Below, piece by piece: positions 26,285 to 37,176 of a DNA stretch of 64,000 bases (the first letter of the stretch is position 1; each line of letters opens with the position of its first letter). This stretch comes from Apostichopus japonicus. Taxonomy: Eukaryota; Echinodermata; Holothuroidea; Aspidochirotida; Stichopodidae. The stretch is taken from positions 29,795,989 to 29,859,988 of the forward strand of contig NC_092572.1 in assembly GCF_037975245.1 (NCBI RefSeq). Reading direction: 5' to 3'. The notes beneath the pieces are model-generated. The model saw nothing but the letters and a program-made list of their open reading frames with translations, searched no databases and was not told the DNA's origin. The translations under genes were made by a program, and so were the position numbers.

Positions 26285-26460
26285 AGGAAGTGCGCTCGCG
26301 TGTGTGCGCGTGTGCGAGTAGATGCGTGTGTATGTGAGCAAAAACATATGTCGCGAAACTCCTAGACCGGAAGTCAGATCAAGTTCAAACTTGGTGGGTA
26401 GTGCCTGACCATGTAGGTGTCGCACCAGAATTAATCGCTCCCATTGACTTACACACTAAA
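26285..26460. repeat. Dispersed repeat bordered by a (GT/GC)n tract
   Basis: A GTGTGTGCGCGTGTGCGAG tract is followed by 'gtcgcgaaactcctagaccg', 'gaagtcagatcaagttcaaa' and 'cttggtgggtagtgcctga', a phrase order typical of dispersed elements with TG-rich heads. Only one copy is in this window. Confidence 0.3.
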
Positions 26461-27060
26461 CTCGTCACTTTCCAAGGCCGCTAGAGCATAGATAGAAGTT
26501 TTCAGCATTCACAGCCCGTTCAACTTTTGCAGCCATCACCATTTAGATTTTGAGCTAGAAGAGCCTAAAGTTTAGCATAGTGCTCCCCAACCCATCTGCC
26601 ACGGCTGTCGCTTCAGAATCTTCTTATTTACCCAAGGTTTACTAAACTGCCTTAAACCACCTTCAGTCCTCCAGATGTTAAGACAATCAGTACTTAATTT
26701 CGTCCTCTTCAACATCCAAGCATTCAAAAAGAATGGCGGTGACTCAGAAAGTGAAAAACAGATTAATTCAGTATATCACTTTAAGGCTATTTTCCGACAA
26801 TGATTAACCTCTCAGGCGGACATGAATTGTGGTGTGATATACCTGTAAACTCGTGCTTGACGACACTGGTCGAAGGTCAAGAACCTAAAAGTGATTTCAG
26901 CCATTTTCTGCTTGTCAACATGTAAGGTAAAAAAAACATTAAACTACTCAAAAATTTAAACTAGGACATATTTTGGTGTTTAGGGTCGATCACAAAGGTC
27001 AATTAAGGTCACAGGTCGATTTGGCCTTAATTGTACAAAATAGTTTGTCGCGAATTCCTC

Positions 27061-27200
27061 ATAATAATAATTATAATAATAATAATAATAACTAGTCTTA
27101 TATAGCGCAGACTCCAACAAAAGTTGTTCAATGCCCTTTACGGGTGCTGAATGTGCAAAAACTAATAGAGTTGAGAGAAAAGAAAAGTTTTAAGATGGCG
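27061..27200 (+). repeat. (AAT)n microsatellite joined to a TATAGCGC-type dispersed repeat
   Basis: (ATA)n at 27061-27092 runs into 'cttatatagcgcagactcca', 'acaaaagttgttcaatgccc' and 'tttacgggtgctgaatg'. The second such junction (ATAAT-rich tract plus CATATAGCGCATTACA) is at 31975-32135 in opposite orientation. ATG at 27197 (AAGATGGCGCC) opens only a 21-codon frame. Confidence 0.5.
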
Positions 27201-27422
27201 CCTGAATTGAATAATAGAATCTATAGACCTAAGTTCAAGCCCAAAGCCCAAACGTTGCAGTAAATGTTGATACCTTTGATCCAAGTTGCGTATGATGACG
27301 TAACGTACGTAAGCCTAATAGTGATAATGAGCATAAAATCACATTCGTTTAGTACTCGCTCATTAACTATTCATTTGAAGAATGTCATAATTTGATCAAG
27401 TGTAATTTACTTTGAGGAATAG

Positions 27423-27670
27423 TCAGGGGTGTCGGATTCAGAATTTTAAAAGGAAGGGATGGGGACCTGAAGTCTTAGAAGACCGGGAAGGTTCTTCCTC
27501 GAGAGAAAATTGAATAGTCGTCAAATGGTTCCTTCTGAGGCATATTTATGTTGTTAATTAGGCCTATAATCAGGTCTTAACACAAGACCATGTTAATAAC
27601 TAATGTTGAAGTTTCCGTATGGGGTTGAAGGGGTGGAGGTGCACCCCACACGTTCCCCGAATCCGCATCG
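27423..27670 (+). repeat. Dispersed repeat family R2, copy 3 (diverged)
   Basis: 'tcaggggtgtcggattcaga', 'attttaaaaggaagggatgg', 'tcaaatggttccttctgagg' and an end CCCCGAATCCGCATCG parallel the R2 copies at 16.4 and 21.4 kb. Confidence 0.4.
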
Positions 27671-27829
27671 TACCTCCGGCGGTAGGCTTGGTAAAATTGC
27701 AGACCACAACTCACAAAGTGCTTTAAGATGGTCGATGCATTACCTATGTGTACTGAGAAGGTGTATACTGCATGATTTTTGCAAGAACATGCATATTGTA
27801 TGGAAAACTGACTTGTTTTATACAAACCG

Positions 27830-27915
27830 TGGTTAGTGACGTCATGCGATCCGATGACGTTTGATCAGATTCATCATCACCGGAAGAGTTTTCCGTTTCC
27901 GATACGCAAACTGCT
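27830..27915. promoter_or_regulatory. CRE and ETS motif cluster
   Basis: A perfect CRE TGACGTCA at 27837-27844, TGACGTTT at about 27854-27861 and an ETS-type ACCGGAAG at 27879-27886 lie within 50 bases. No adjoining exon is recognised, so this could be an enhancer or chance. Confidence 0.3.
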
Positions 27916-28298
27916 TATAACAGCCGCAAGTATTACAAACATAAAGGAAACTAGACCATGATTGGCATTGTTGTTGTCATGTGCTGTGTAGAATCATGGC
28001 CTAAACGGACATGATCCTATTCCAGGTTAACCGATATAACTGCGTGCTTTGCTTTTATGCACAACATCCGTGTATGACTAAATAGTATCAGACTACTATA
28101 TGAAAGCGCTCTATAGGGAAGTGCATCCTGGCTAGATTATTTACAACTCGCCTGGTATGATTAGTCACAATAAAGAAAGTGATGCACTATTCAATAGTCA
28201 ACAGCAGGAAGTTGTTACAAAATTCAACCACAGAACTACATATGTATTAAGTACATACTTCTGTCGAACTACAGACAAAATATAGCCTATACTATGCA

Positions 28299-28848
28299 GA
28301 TCATTGAGACGGTAGAAACATACCAATAAAGAAGACTAGCCATACTCTCCCATACCACTTACCTATGGAAGTATGTATAAACTAACGGACAGACTCTCAC
28401 AGACATGCTTATAAACAAACTCTCCCGTAGATCATTGAGACAGTAGAAACATACCGATAAAGAAGACTAGCCATACTCTCCCATACCATTTACCTATGGA
28501 AGTATGAATAAACTATAACTGACAGATTCTCAGACATGTTAAAAAACAAACTCTCCCGATTTTGTTTGTGTATATATAATTGTAAACTAATCATGTTTGT
28601 ATATACCTAATTATACACAAACGCATACAAATGCACAACTTAGGTAAACAAAAAAACGCGCACATAATGCACAACCACACATACACAAAATTGATTAGTC
28701 CACATTAATATATACACAAAGAATATGGAGTTTGTTTTTAATTTTTCTTTTTGGAATGGCGTTCCATACTCTCCCATATCTCAGTGGAAGTATGTACAAA
28801 CTAAGTTACAGTCTCACAGATATGCTACCAAACAAACTCTCCCAAATT
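28299..28848. repeat. 131-bp tandem repeat, two full units and one detached partial unit
   Basis: Units at 28299-28429 and 28430-28560 both read GATCATTGAGAC-A/G-GTAGAAAC through CCATACTCTCCCATACCA to AACAAACTCTCCC. A third partial unit at 28764-28848 starts at CCATACTCTCCCATA and ends at AACAAACTCTCCC. The intervening 200 bases are AT-rich. Confidence 0.75.
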
Positions 28849-30005
28849 TTTAAACCAACATTTTTGATCAACTGATCATGTTCCGGATATTAAATTATTG
28901 AAGATGTCTTTTCTTTATGCTTTAACTGAGCAAACCCGCAGCCAAAATTGAGTACAGGGCCGGTATAAGCATTGAGATAAATAAGCATACACAGTGTTGA
29001 CAAATACCTTGGTCATCTGTCTGTATAGGCATAACCTAACAGACAGACAGACACTCACAGAAATGTAGACTAACAAAAAGACTATCACAGTTACACAATG
29101 GTCAGACTCCGAACACGTAGCATACAGGTATCGCTTTTATTTCTTTAAAATAAATAACATTTGAGAGTTGTCGCACTTCTACAACTGTGAAACTGGTGTA
29201 TAGTATAAGCTATTATACAGTAGGTACAGTCGTATTGCATGTGGCAAACATACTAATTTATTAACTATTGGAAAATCATGGAGAAAGGAATATGGAAATA
29301 TGAAAAATTATACATTTCAAGTATAAAAGGTCATTTCTTTGTGAAGCTATAGTCCATGTCGGCCTTCTATACCTGTACCACGACATTAAGCTAGTTAGTC
29401 GGTTGATGTAACTATGGTAACCATGCAGGTATTGGTACTATGATTGACTTAGAACGGATACTGGTGAGGTGTTATTTAATTAGCAGCCTAGACAGCCAGC
29501 GTATACATTATATAATTTCACTAAACAGTAAGTAACCGAAACAATCTGCTTGTTATTCATTTCGAAGAAATATTAGAAAACAATCTCGACAAAATATCAG
29601 CAAATAATTCTGTTCACAGCATGAGCTATTCACATCCTTATTTCTGAATTAATCACGTATTGTTTCCAAGAGATGCTTACACACGTGACAGATACCTGCC
29701 GCGTAATGACTTTTTTTTGCGCATAATGATTGTTCGTCTTCTGTTTTTTTAGAAATAGAATCCTTAGAACAGTCAAATAGATTTCTGTGGTTTCCTTAAT
29801 CTCCAATAGCATTGTTCGTACGATTTTGCATAATAAAGACTTTGATCTTTGTATCACTTTAGTACGAATATTAAAAGAAAACAACGGTTTTTGATTTTCG
29901 TCAGAATTACAAATGAAACAGTATAGTTAAGTATTGGCTCGCTTCTAATACTTTTTCTATTTTTTTTTTATAAATTTGTAACTCATGTGTTATGTTACTT
30001 CTTAT
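28849..30005. other. Gene-less AT-rich stretch
   Basis: I see only a short GACAGACAGACA tract at about 29040 and no supported coding or regulatory feature. Confidence 0.4.
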
Positions 30006-30009
30006 AAGA

Positions 30010-30050
30010 AGTAATATATATGTGTATATATATATTTGTGTATATATATA

Positions 30051-30087
<37 letters not shown>

Positions 30088-30088
30088 T
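30010..30088. repeat. (TA)n/(TG)n compound microsatellite
   Basis: Alternating TATATG, TGTGTG and TATATA runs just before the reversed SINE copy. Confidence 0.85.
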
Positions 30089-30220
30089 CGTATCTGTGGA
30101 CGACGTTTCCTTTTCCTTTAATGCTGCTGAGTGTTCTGAGTCATGCAGGGGAGTTTCCAAGAATAAAAGCTGACGCCTTTTATTGGCTATGGCCAACCAC
30201 CTTTCACGCCAGTATCTATG

Positions 30221-30410
30221 ATGTATGTATGAATGTATGTATGTATTTTAGATCCTCCTGCAAGCAGGAACTCGCGAAGAAGCCTCATTTGCTTATCAAA
30301 GCCGCAAGCTCACCGAAGTCAGTCTCTTAAGATTCATGATTATGATTTGTCAAACTGTCAACAACTCTGTAACTGGACGACATACATTAATCTTGGAGTG
30401 ACTCGAACTG
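30221..30410 (-). mobile_element. tRNA-derived SINE, copy 2 (5' truncated)
   Basis: The reverse complement matches the SINE at 18.8-19.0 kb from the B box (GTTCGAGTC, a perfect GWTCRANNC) through 'cactccaagattaatgtatg', 'tcgtccagttacagagttg', 'gagactgacttcggt', 'gctttgataagc', 'cttcttcgcgagttcctgc' to an (ATAC)n tail. The A-box half is missing. About 25 bases between the two halves of the body differ from copy 1. Confidence 0.75.
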
Positions 30411-31049
30411 TCACTATTTTGTATGTTGCTTGTTGTTGTTGCTGCTGTTTTCTTTGTCTTTGTACGAGTTAAACGCTGGCGCATTGTCAAATGATTTTAT
30501 CGAAGAGAGAGGGGGTGGATGATCATGAAATGAACCCACACAGTTCATTGTTGTAGACCACTGCAATGATTCAAAACTTAACTAGTATGAAGTTGAACGT
30601 AATCAAAGCGTTTTGCATGCTATAGCTGAACACGATTAAGAAATATAAAAGAGGATTAATAATGACAGTACATACAATTTCAAATTGTGACTTCGATCCG
30701 CTAGTCGTTCCAACCATCTCGCCATTTATTACCTAACGGTGTAGAACAAATGCCTACATCCCATTACAATAAACAAAACTTAATGTTAACGAACAATGGG
30801 TTATTGTTACATCAGTATAACTTAAGTAACTCATCTAAGAATGTTTCTTGAATTGTTACGTCAGCTTTGGCCTATGATAAAAACTGGTAACATAAATCCC
30901 TGTTAAAGCAGTCGATTCGCGGATCATAATAAACATAGAGAAAAAAATAAGCAATCAGTGTTCTCATAAATACTTAGGTTATTTCTTTTTCGTCCAACTA
31001 TAAAGGGCAGATAATTAACGGGCATATAGCTTCATAATACGTTTTACAG

Positions 31050-31050
31050 T

Positions 31051-31090
<40 letters not shown>
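31050..31090. repeat. (AT)n microsatellite
   Basis: About 19 perfect AT dinucleotides. The flanking blocks 30411-31049 and 31091-31974 show nothing else I can support. Confidence 0.9.
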
Positions 31091-31092
<2 letters not shown>

Positions 31093-31974
31093 CATTTTTT
31101 GCACAGTATTTGCTTCCTCAGTATTCAGTATAATAATCTGACAATCTTTCTGTTGACACGTTCCAGAATAGTTGTATAACGTAAACTAATTGAGGCAGTC
31201 TAATTTTGATAACACTAAGTGAAGCTTTTACTAATTTCACGTCACAGTTCCTTTACGTCTACCATCAATTAAATGTGAATAATCTCATACTAAGGAAATT
31301 TCGAATTTTCCAGGAAAAAGATAAAACAATTGGTCAGACGACACAGCTCGGACAATATTATATAGTTTTTCTAGTCCTTATTGGGAGAAATCCTCCTCAC
31401 AAAAACTACTACTGACATGTCTTCTGAAACAGGTAGGCTTTCACGAAATTCTGAAATGTTTAATACTGACTGAGTTAAATACTATTCGTTATATATTCTG
31501 GCAGTCTGTTCCATATCACACCAAGGGAAACGCAATGAGTTCTGGGCCCCACAAGAAAAGGAGTCGTCCTCACTCAACATTGACTTGGCGTATGCTTGGC
31601 TTGTGAAGAGTCTTGAAATGAAGCGTGAGTAGCCTGTTTTGTATTCACTATACGTTGATTGATTGGGAGCCAGTGTAATTGAGATGTAAAGGAAACAAAC
31701 TTGCAAGGTATAGTCATGCACACACCCCCTCATCACCAGAGGGGAACGTAGACTATTGAACACATGCAGGGCGTAAATATAGGAGGGGGTGGGTGGAAAT
31801 CAAAAAGTTGGTCTCAATATTGGAACCGACTTCAGCATCGTCCAACACCCATGAACGTAGAGCATTAAAACGAAAAAATCGTTCTCTATTTCTCCCTTTC
31901 GTCTACATTACCCAGATATGGATAATATTACGCTAGAATGATATAGGATTCCGGTACATCGCCAACCTCCACTA

Positions 31975-32135
31975 ATAATAATAATAATAATTGTTATAAT
32001 AATAATTATTAAAATAATTATTATAATAATAATCATAATAATAATCTTAATCGTAATCATTATCATAATTAAATCATGATCATAATCATAACTGTAATCA
32101 TAATCATAATTATAATCATATAGCGCATTACACAA
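31975..32135 (-). repeat. (ATAAT/CATAAT)n array joined to a TATAGCGC repeat
   Basis: (AAT)n-derived units (ataataataat, aatcataatcataattat) run into CATATAGCGCATTACACAAG at about 32118-32137. This is the same junction type as at 27061-27200, inverted. Confidence 0.65.
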
Positions 32136-32287
32136 GAACAAAATGGACACAAAAATACAGCAGTAGCTGTACTTATAAAGCAAATAGCTGTGTTTGTTTG
32201 ATATTTTCGGAACATTGCTCGACCAGTTACTGAACTTGCTCTGAAAAAATCCAGTCGGTCTCGAAATCGCTCCACAACCCTTCAAAC

Positions 32288-32296
32288 ATGGTGAGT
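32288..32296 (+). other. ATG directly followed by a consensus splice donor
   Basis: AAACATG|GTGAGTG places a start codon right at a strong donor. First exons ending in ATG are known in, for example, many ribosomal protein genes. A pyrimidine-rich acceptor (TTTCTTTTCATATTTTCAAG) occurs at about 32663-32682, but splicing to it gives only a 7-residue frame before a stop. No downstream coding exon was recognised. Confidence 0.15.
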
Positions 32297-33620
32297 GTAC
32301 GGTTCTGTCTATATTTTGAATGGTTCAATTGGGTTTTACAGCGCGGTTTCAAAATGCATCTTTTTCATTTTAACCAGCTATTTACATTATACGTATATGA
32401 TTACGCGTCCAATCCTAGATCGATGAGTGATGGCGCTATTGATGATACCGAAAATTATCCTGTACCTGTCTAGACTGCTCCGTTGCAGACTGCAGACATA
32501 CAAATCGAAATGTAGTTTATCGGACAATAAGTGCAAAAGGATCTGACTCATTGAAACTAACTTGTTGAAAGTCGAATGTTGGATTTGCCATTTTGTAAAT
32601 TTGTGACGTCATATGTTCATATAGTGCCACTGGAACATGAAATCTTTTACTTTCTTCTTGTTTTTCTTTTCATATTTTCAAGGCAGAATTTGGAAAGTGT
32701 TAACATTTAAATTAATGCCATGATATATAAGAACAGATGACATCAGGTCATATAAACAGCTGCAATATTTTAGTTTCATCCTTTTTCAAAACTCAGCTCC
32801 ATTACAGAAAATAAACAAGAGCATCAATGATGCAGTATCTCAATTCTGGAAGTTTTAATTTTGATTCCTAATTTCAAATCTTTGCTCTGTCTCTACAATT
32901 ATCAATATCAATCATGGTACAACAAATATATAACTTGCATTTTTGCTACTTTGCCACGAATAGTCTCTGCAGGTTACACTTTATCCTGCTAGTCTTGCCT
33001 TTAGCGCTCATTGCCTGTTAGTCGAAAGAACGACGTTGCAAGGTTTAGTAATGTCATAGAATATTTAAGAACTTGTTTTTTATGTGGTATCCTTCATCTT
33101 AGGTCAGTCTCTGTTGGACTTTTTGGTCATATAGTTTGACGTCAATGACAACAGCCAAATTAGAAGAGGCGAACAACTCGACCATATTCTTGATGCCTGC
33201 CTTGAGAGCTAGGCCTATTGACCTACTGTATGTTACTGAAGACTGTAGTGGTGACTACCATCAAAACTGTGTTCACTTCTAGATATCACAACAACCCACG
33301 TTTTTCCATCTCAATTTTTCGGACATGAAGATTTCATGGATTTATGACTTGGAAAAAATAATGTAAAAGAAGATTACAAGTTTTTATATGCAAGTGATAG
33401 GTGGCCTCCTCTTCCCCTAATAGCCACCTCAGTTCCTCTCCATTTTGTTATTTTATTTTAATTCTTTGTACATTTGATGTCAAACATTACAGGTTCAAAA
33501 GAAAGCTAAACATACTTCTTATAACCTTATACATCTTATATCCTTATAAATAAAACATAACCTTATACAATTTTTATAGTCTTATCAAAGTTGTGATGCT
33601 ATGGCCGGCTCCTCTTAAAT
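32297..33620. other. Gene-less stretch with two perfect CREs
   Basis: TGACGTCA occurs at 32604-32611 and 33137-33144. Otherwise AT-rich sequence with no supported exon. Confidence 0.4.
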
Positions 33621-33627
33621 ACGTACC

Positions 33628-33955
33628 CATCAAACAAACTTACCCTGGTCCTTCCTAGGAAAAGCTGTCTGAACACCAGTACAATGCTAATGTGGCTATC
33701 ACTGAAAGCCTAATAGGCCTAGGGGCCTAGGCCTATATATATATATTTTTAAATTGCACTAGGCCTACAGTAAGTAGCCTTCAGAAATACAAGAATGTGT
33801 ATACGTAATTATACAAAATACATGAAGGGCAATCAAACAAACTTATCATGGCCCTTGCTCTGAAAAGGTACCTGAACACCAGTACTATCCTTAAATGGGT
33901 GTTACAAAAACGAAGGCCTAATATAAATTAAATTCACTAGCCTACGTAGAATTCA
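33628..33955 (+). repeat. ~200-bp direct repeat pair
   Basis: 'catcaaacaaactta', 'ctggtcctt', 'gaacaccagtac' at 33628 recur at 33830 with diverged spacing ('caatcaaacaaactta', 'atggccctt', 'gaacaccagtac'). The first unit also contains repeated AGGCCTA motifs around 33715-33735. Confidence 0.55.
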
Positions 33956-34101
33956 GCAGTACAGAATGTAATTAGCATGCAATACACTAACACCTCGCGT
34001 ACCTAACTACAGAACAGAAAATTGTTCGCGAGGGTAGCCATTTTCGTATATCTAACATGTAGCTGTTATGAGTCATAGCCAATCTGCTACAAAACAGACT
34101 T

Positions 34102-34112
34102 GGGGGCGGGGC
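34102..34112 (+). promoter_or_regulatory. GC box
   Basis: GGGGGCGGGGC is a consensus Sp1/KLF site standing alone in AT-rich sequence, about 850 bases from the heat-shock-type block at 35 kb. Confidence 0.3.
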
Positions 34113-34921
34113 TTAATCATCAAAAACGGACCTTTTTACTAAAAGTAGGGGCGGCAGCTCAGTGTTGTTTTAAGAAAGAAAAATCATTTAAACATCAAAT
34201 AAAGCAAATAAAAGCCATTAAATGTCATATACACGTAGTAAAATTCTTATTAATACCTACCTGTAAACAACAAATGAAAGTTTAAAATTTTAATAAAATA
34301 TATAATATATAGGACCCTATCTTAGACGATACCACTGTTGAAAGACAGTTCTATTCTATTCTCTTTCATAAAACATAAGTTTTGGAGCGTGTGCCAAACA
34401 GGTCTGCCAAAGTGTGTTTTCAGTCCAAATTGGCCCGATTTGGACATAAATCGGTGAAAAAGTCACAGAATGAGATACAATTCTGGAATAAAAAATAATA
34501 ACTTTTGTTGGTCTATATGATATATTCTTGCTCTGGAAATTCCAGAGAAAAAGAACTTTGTTTGAAGACGCTGAAAAATTTTTAAGAGAAGAGAAAGTCC
34601 CACTTACTGTTACAATATCTCTATACATGTAACGTATTGAGATAAAAATGAAATTGATAAGTAAGGGGGAGAGAGAGTGGCGTACTGTAATATTATATCG
34701 GGACTCGCGAGAGAGAGAGGTACTGGGGTTATCTTGATGCCGTATTCTACGCTTCTTCAGGAGACGTCTCGAACGGGCGATAGAAAAAAACACTGACAGT
34801 TCTCACAAAAACAAGTTGACAAGATAGGATTTGATTAGTGATTCGGTATAATTTCTTCTCTGTCGATTCTCTTACAAACAAAACAAAATTACAATGATCT
34901 GACTCCGTCAATACGCAACTC

Positions 34922-35149
34922 GAAGTGACGAACTTGCGGAACCATGCCGCTTTTTATAAAACACTTCAGCCGAAAATCCCACTGCGCATAGTCAGAAGGC
35001 AGCCAATAACCTGCCCATCCTGTATTAGCTAACGATATAAATATCAGTGGATAAAAGACTGATCGGCCCTGATTGGTTGGGAGTTTGGAAGTCCACCCCT
35101 TTTTATGGAAATTCCACATACCACGTGAGAAGAGCCTTCTCGAATGTTC
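34922..35149 (-). promoter_or_regulatory. Candidate heat-shock-type promoter facing the minus strand
   Basis: Read on the minus strand, the order is: a perfect three-unit heat-shock element (TTCTCGAATGTTC on plus, 35137-35149); a consensus NF-Y box AACCAATCAG (CCAAT on minus, 35072-35076); a second CCAAT on the plus strand (35003-35007); and a TATA box TATAAAAAG (34950-34958). Start of transcription would be expected near 34925. Spacing and composition resemble metazoan hsp promoters. However, no HSP reading frame follows: the next ATG (34945) opens only 18 codons, and a frame of about 145 codons below it begins with GTG and has no recognised domain. It may drive a non-coding RNA or a gene whose coding exons lie further on. 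Confidence 0.45.
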
Positions 35150-35917
35150 CACAGATACATCGGATCTATTTTGGGAAAAGGCCCTGTAACATGATTCAAT
35201 AAGATAGTTAAAACTTCTCGTGGGAAAACTGAATCCTCGACCCAGATAAATATTTAAAGGGGCTGTACGGTCTCTCGATGGAGTGTTCCAGGAACATCAA
35301 AGAGGCAGTATTACTATTTCATAACAGTACATGTAACTTGATGACGTCATATTTAGAATTGATCAAGTCCTCGTCCTTGTCTGTGACCGAAGATCTGTGA
35401 TACCTCCTCCTGTGATTTCTCTCAAATGATATCTCCCAAATGGAATGATTTTTATTTTTAGCTGTTTGGGAAGAAAGTTGTCATGATAGTTATTTCTACA
35501 ACACATACCAATAATGATGTTTTGGTGTCTCATTTACTGATGTTAAAGTGCAACTGTGAAGATAAAAATATCTCTTTCTCCTATGTTTTCTGTTCACTTA
35601 TTGCGAGAGTTAACAAAATTCTTACTTAAAACAATGTAAGTATATTATGTTATGTGAAAACTGTATTAAAACGATCTTGTAATAAACGAAAATTAAAAAA
35701 TACCACCTCATTGAAGTATATATGTAATGAGCCAGAAAAATATTAATCATTCAAGCACGGTTGGCTATGTGATATCATTCTTAAACTTGCTCAAGTTTTT
35801 AGTTTGGTGTAGCAGGGAGCTATAGTAGGTCCCTGGATGGGTATAGGAAGGAACATGTAAACATAATATCTGTCGGACTGAATTGCATGGTTTTAATTCA
35901 AAGTTAGTTATGAACTA

Positions 35918-36400
35918 GATTATCTGTAAGTTATGAAAACACCTACACGTGTACTGTAGATTATCTGTAAGTTATGAAAACACCTACACGTATACTGTTT
36001 ATTATCTGTAAGTTATTAAAACACCTACAAGTATACTGTACATTATCTGTGAGTTATTAAAACACCTACAAGTATACTGTAGATTATCTGTAAGTTATTA
36101 AAACACCTACAAGTATACTGTAGATTATCTGTTAGCCATTGAAACAGCTACAAGTATACTGTAGATTATCTGTAAGTTATTAAAACACCTACAAGTATAC
36201 TGTAGATTATCTGTTAGCCATTGAAACAGCTACAAGTATACTGTATATTATCTGTAAGTTATGAAAACAACCACAAGTATACTGTAGATTATCTGTTAGC
36301 CATTGAAACATCTACAAGTATACTGTAGATTATCTGTAAGATATTTAAACAGCTACACGTATACTGTAGATTATCTGTAAGTTGTTGGAGTAGAAGTGTG
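35918..36400 (+). repeat. 41-bp minisatellite, about 11 units
   Basis: GATTATCTGTAAGTTATTAA recurs every 41 bases from 35918 to about 36365, followed by AACACCTACAAGTATACTGT in each unit. Two unit types alternate in the middle (TAAGTTATTAAAACACC versus TTAGCCATTGAAACAGC), giving a partial 82-bp higher-order period. Confidence 0.9.
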
Positions 36401-37176
36401 ACTAGTTGTTTTCTGTATTGTCAATCCCACGTGCTCACATATCTGTGAAGGACGTACACATACTGCAGCTGGTGATACCATGATGAGGTAGACTGCCTGG
36501 TAGCACTCGACAAATATACTGGTTCTGCTTTATCAAAGATTTTATCTCTTTCTTTGTCTCTTTCTGTCATGTCTGTCGTCAAATCCTAAACGTTATAGCG
36601 AGGTAAACAAATTGCGTTAAAGCTTTTGAAGAGGAAATCAATTTTCAAAACCTAAGCGTGTCCAACATGATAATCTTCTTAAAATTGTCATTCACTTCTA
36701 TCAAGTAAGAATCGACTGCTATCAACTAATAGCTCGAGAGTCAGTGTCTGTACCTCTCAATTTATGTTTCTGTTGGGGGGGGGGGGCGGGTGGTGGGGGG
36801 CAGGGGTTGGCGTCGGTTGATTTCGGTCTATCTTTGATACTGCTCTGCGAGCATAGTGAGGGGGGGGGGGTTGTGTGTGTGTATTTGTTTGATTTTTGTT
36901 GAGGGGGGGGTGGTTTGCTTTGGTTAAGTTTGATTATTTTTAATAATATCTTGACTTGTCAGTTGATCTAAAAAGTGAAGAAAAGTGGAAATTTTGAACA
37001 CTAATGTGCACAAATTTATAGACGATATATTCTTAGCCTCGAATGGAATCAATACGTACTCTTTATTTAAAGTAAAACTGGTGAAAGGCTCCCAGAGAGT
37101 GGCATAGTTTGCAAATAATATTCTTAAGATTTGATACGATTGCCGAAAATTGGAGACTTATTGCAATTAAAAAAAA
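36401..37176. other. Spacer with poly-G runs between two minisatellites
   Basis: G12 at 36775-36786, G11 at 36860-36870 and G8 at 36903-36910 lie in a G-rich 150-base patch. No gene. Confidence 0.5.

Noticed and set aside
30460-30495. Second A-box-like head (GAGTTAAACGCTGGCGC) next to the reversed SINE
   Set aside because: It resembles the A-box region of SINE copy 1 but lies in the opposite orientation to the copy it adjoins; too short to support a separate element.
34356-34793. 145-codon minus-strand frame below the heat-shock-type promoter
   Set aside because: Starts at GTG rather than ATG, no recognised domain; not listed as a gene, though a donor-like GTAAGTGGG lies within it.
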